Below, piece by piece: positions 5,272-5,466 of a stretch of DNA of 5,466 nucleotides (positions within the stretch are counted from its first letter, which is position 1; each line of letters begins with the position of its first letter). The stretch spans positions 1 to 5,466 of the forward strand of contig QNCQ01000144.1 in the NCBI GenBank assembly GCA_003645825.1, read 5' to 3'. The DNA is from Fidelibacterota bacterium (GTDB taxonomy: Bacteria; Fidelibacterota; UBA2242; B5-G15). Below the pieces are notes generated by a model that was not told where the DNA came from, ran no database searches, and was given only the letters and a program-made list of their open reading frames with translations. The position numbers and the translations under genes are program-made.

Positions 5272-5466
5272 CTACCTTATTTTTTTCGTGAACTCTGTTA
5301 GGATATCTTCCAGGTCGGGTTTACCGATTTCCTGAAGTTCGTATTTTACACGAACAGCCGGCTTGTTAACTTTTATTATCCTGGTCAGATCTATAGGAGT
5401 TCCCACGACAATTGTATCTGCGGGTACTTTGTTTATCGTTTCTTCTAAATCTTTTATCTGTTGACC
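5272..5466 (-). CDS. COG2403-like GTPase / cyclic 2,3-diphosphoglycerate synthetase homologue (C-terminal fragment)
   Basis: The minus-strand frame is open from the right edge to a TAG at 5272-5274 and gives the last 64 residues of a protein whose start lies outside the window. The fragment reads VPADTIVVGTPIDLTRIIK followed by VNKPAVRVKYELQEIGKPDLEDIL. This strongly resembles the C-terminus of the COG2403 family (predicted GTPases related to the cyclic 2,3-diphosphoglycerate synthetase of methanogens), which ends with the pattern TPIDLxRxIxxxKPxxRVxYExxExGxPxLxxxL. The true substrate in bacteria is not established to my knowledge. It precedes arcC by 21 bases in the same direction, so the two are probably co-transcribed. 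I recall this family being found near carbamate kinase genes in other genomes, but cannot verify it here. Confidence 0.8.
   Translation of the reverse strand, partial: GQQIKDLEETINKVPADTIVVGTPIDLTRIIKVNKPAVRVKYELQEIGKPDLEDILTEFTKKIR

Overview
The window reads almost entirely from the minus strand and holds seven protein-coding genes in two transcription units, with one roughly 390-base gap between them. It is moderately AT-rich by eye. Clear Shine-Dalgarno (SD) sequences, a lipoprotein signal peptide and a SPOR (peptidoglycan-binding) domain point to a bacterium with a cell wall, probably diderm. Several genes are of kinds shared with archaea and thermophiles: a short archaeal-type nicotinate phosphoribosyltransferase, archease, and a COG2403-like protein related to cyclic 2,3-diphosphoglycerate synthetase. 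My inference is a deep-branching or candidate-phylum bacterium, possibly thermophilic. I cannot name the taxon from sequence alone.

Unit 1 runs from the right edge down to a strong terminator. In transcription order it holds the C-terminal end of a COG2403-like GTPase/cDPG synthetase homologue (5272-5466), carbamate kinase arcC (4306-5250), nucleoside diphosphate kinase ndk (3870-4286), a lipoprotein with a PKD/Ig-like domain and a SPOR domain (3071-3847), and a six-helix membrane protein of unknown function with a Glu/Lys-rich tail (1839-3053). Gaps are 17-22 bases, so one operon is likely; its promoter lies outside the window. A perfect 15-bp hairpin at 1782-1815 closes the unit.

The gap 1451-1838 holds that terminator, several inverted repeats, one weak plus-strand small ORF, and a plausible minus-strand promoter for unit 2. 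Unit 2 is nicotinate phosphoribosyltransferase (305-1450; the ATG at 1450 is preferred over the longer TTG start at 1474), followed four bases later by archease (1-300, cut by the left edge).

Together the genes cover nucleotide-linked metabolism (ATP from carbamoyl phosphate, NTP balancing, NAD salvage), an RNA-ligase cofactor, and an envelope pair. The most interesting local signals are an inverted repeat that would hide the SD of the SPOR gene inside a hairpin spanning the ndk stop codon, a cluster of GGTGA half-sites around the predicted NaPRT promoter, and the uncharacterised SPOR-lipoprotein/membrane-protein pair. I found no mobile element, CRISPR array, tRNA or rRNA.
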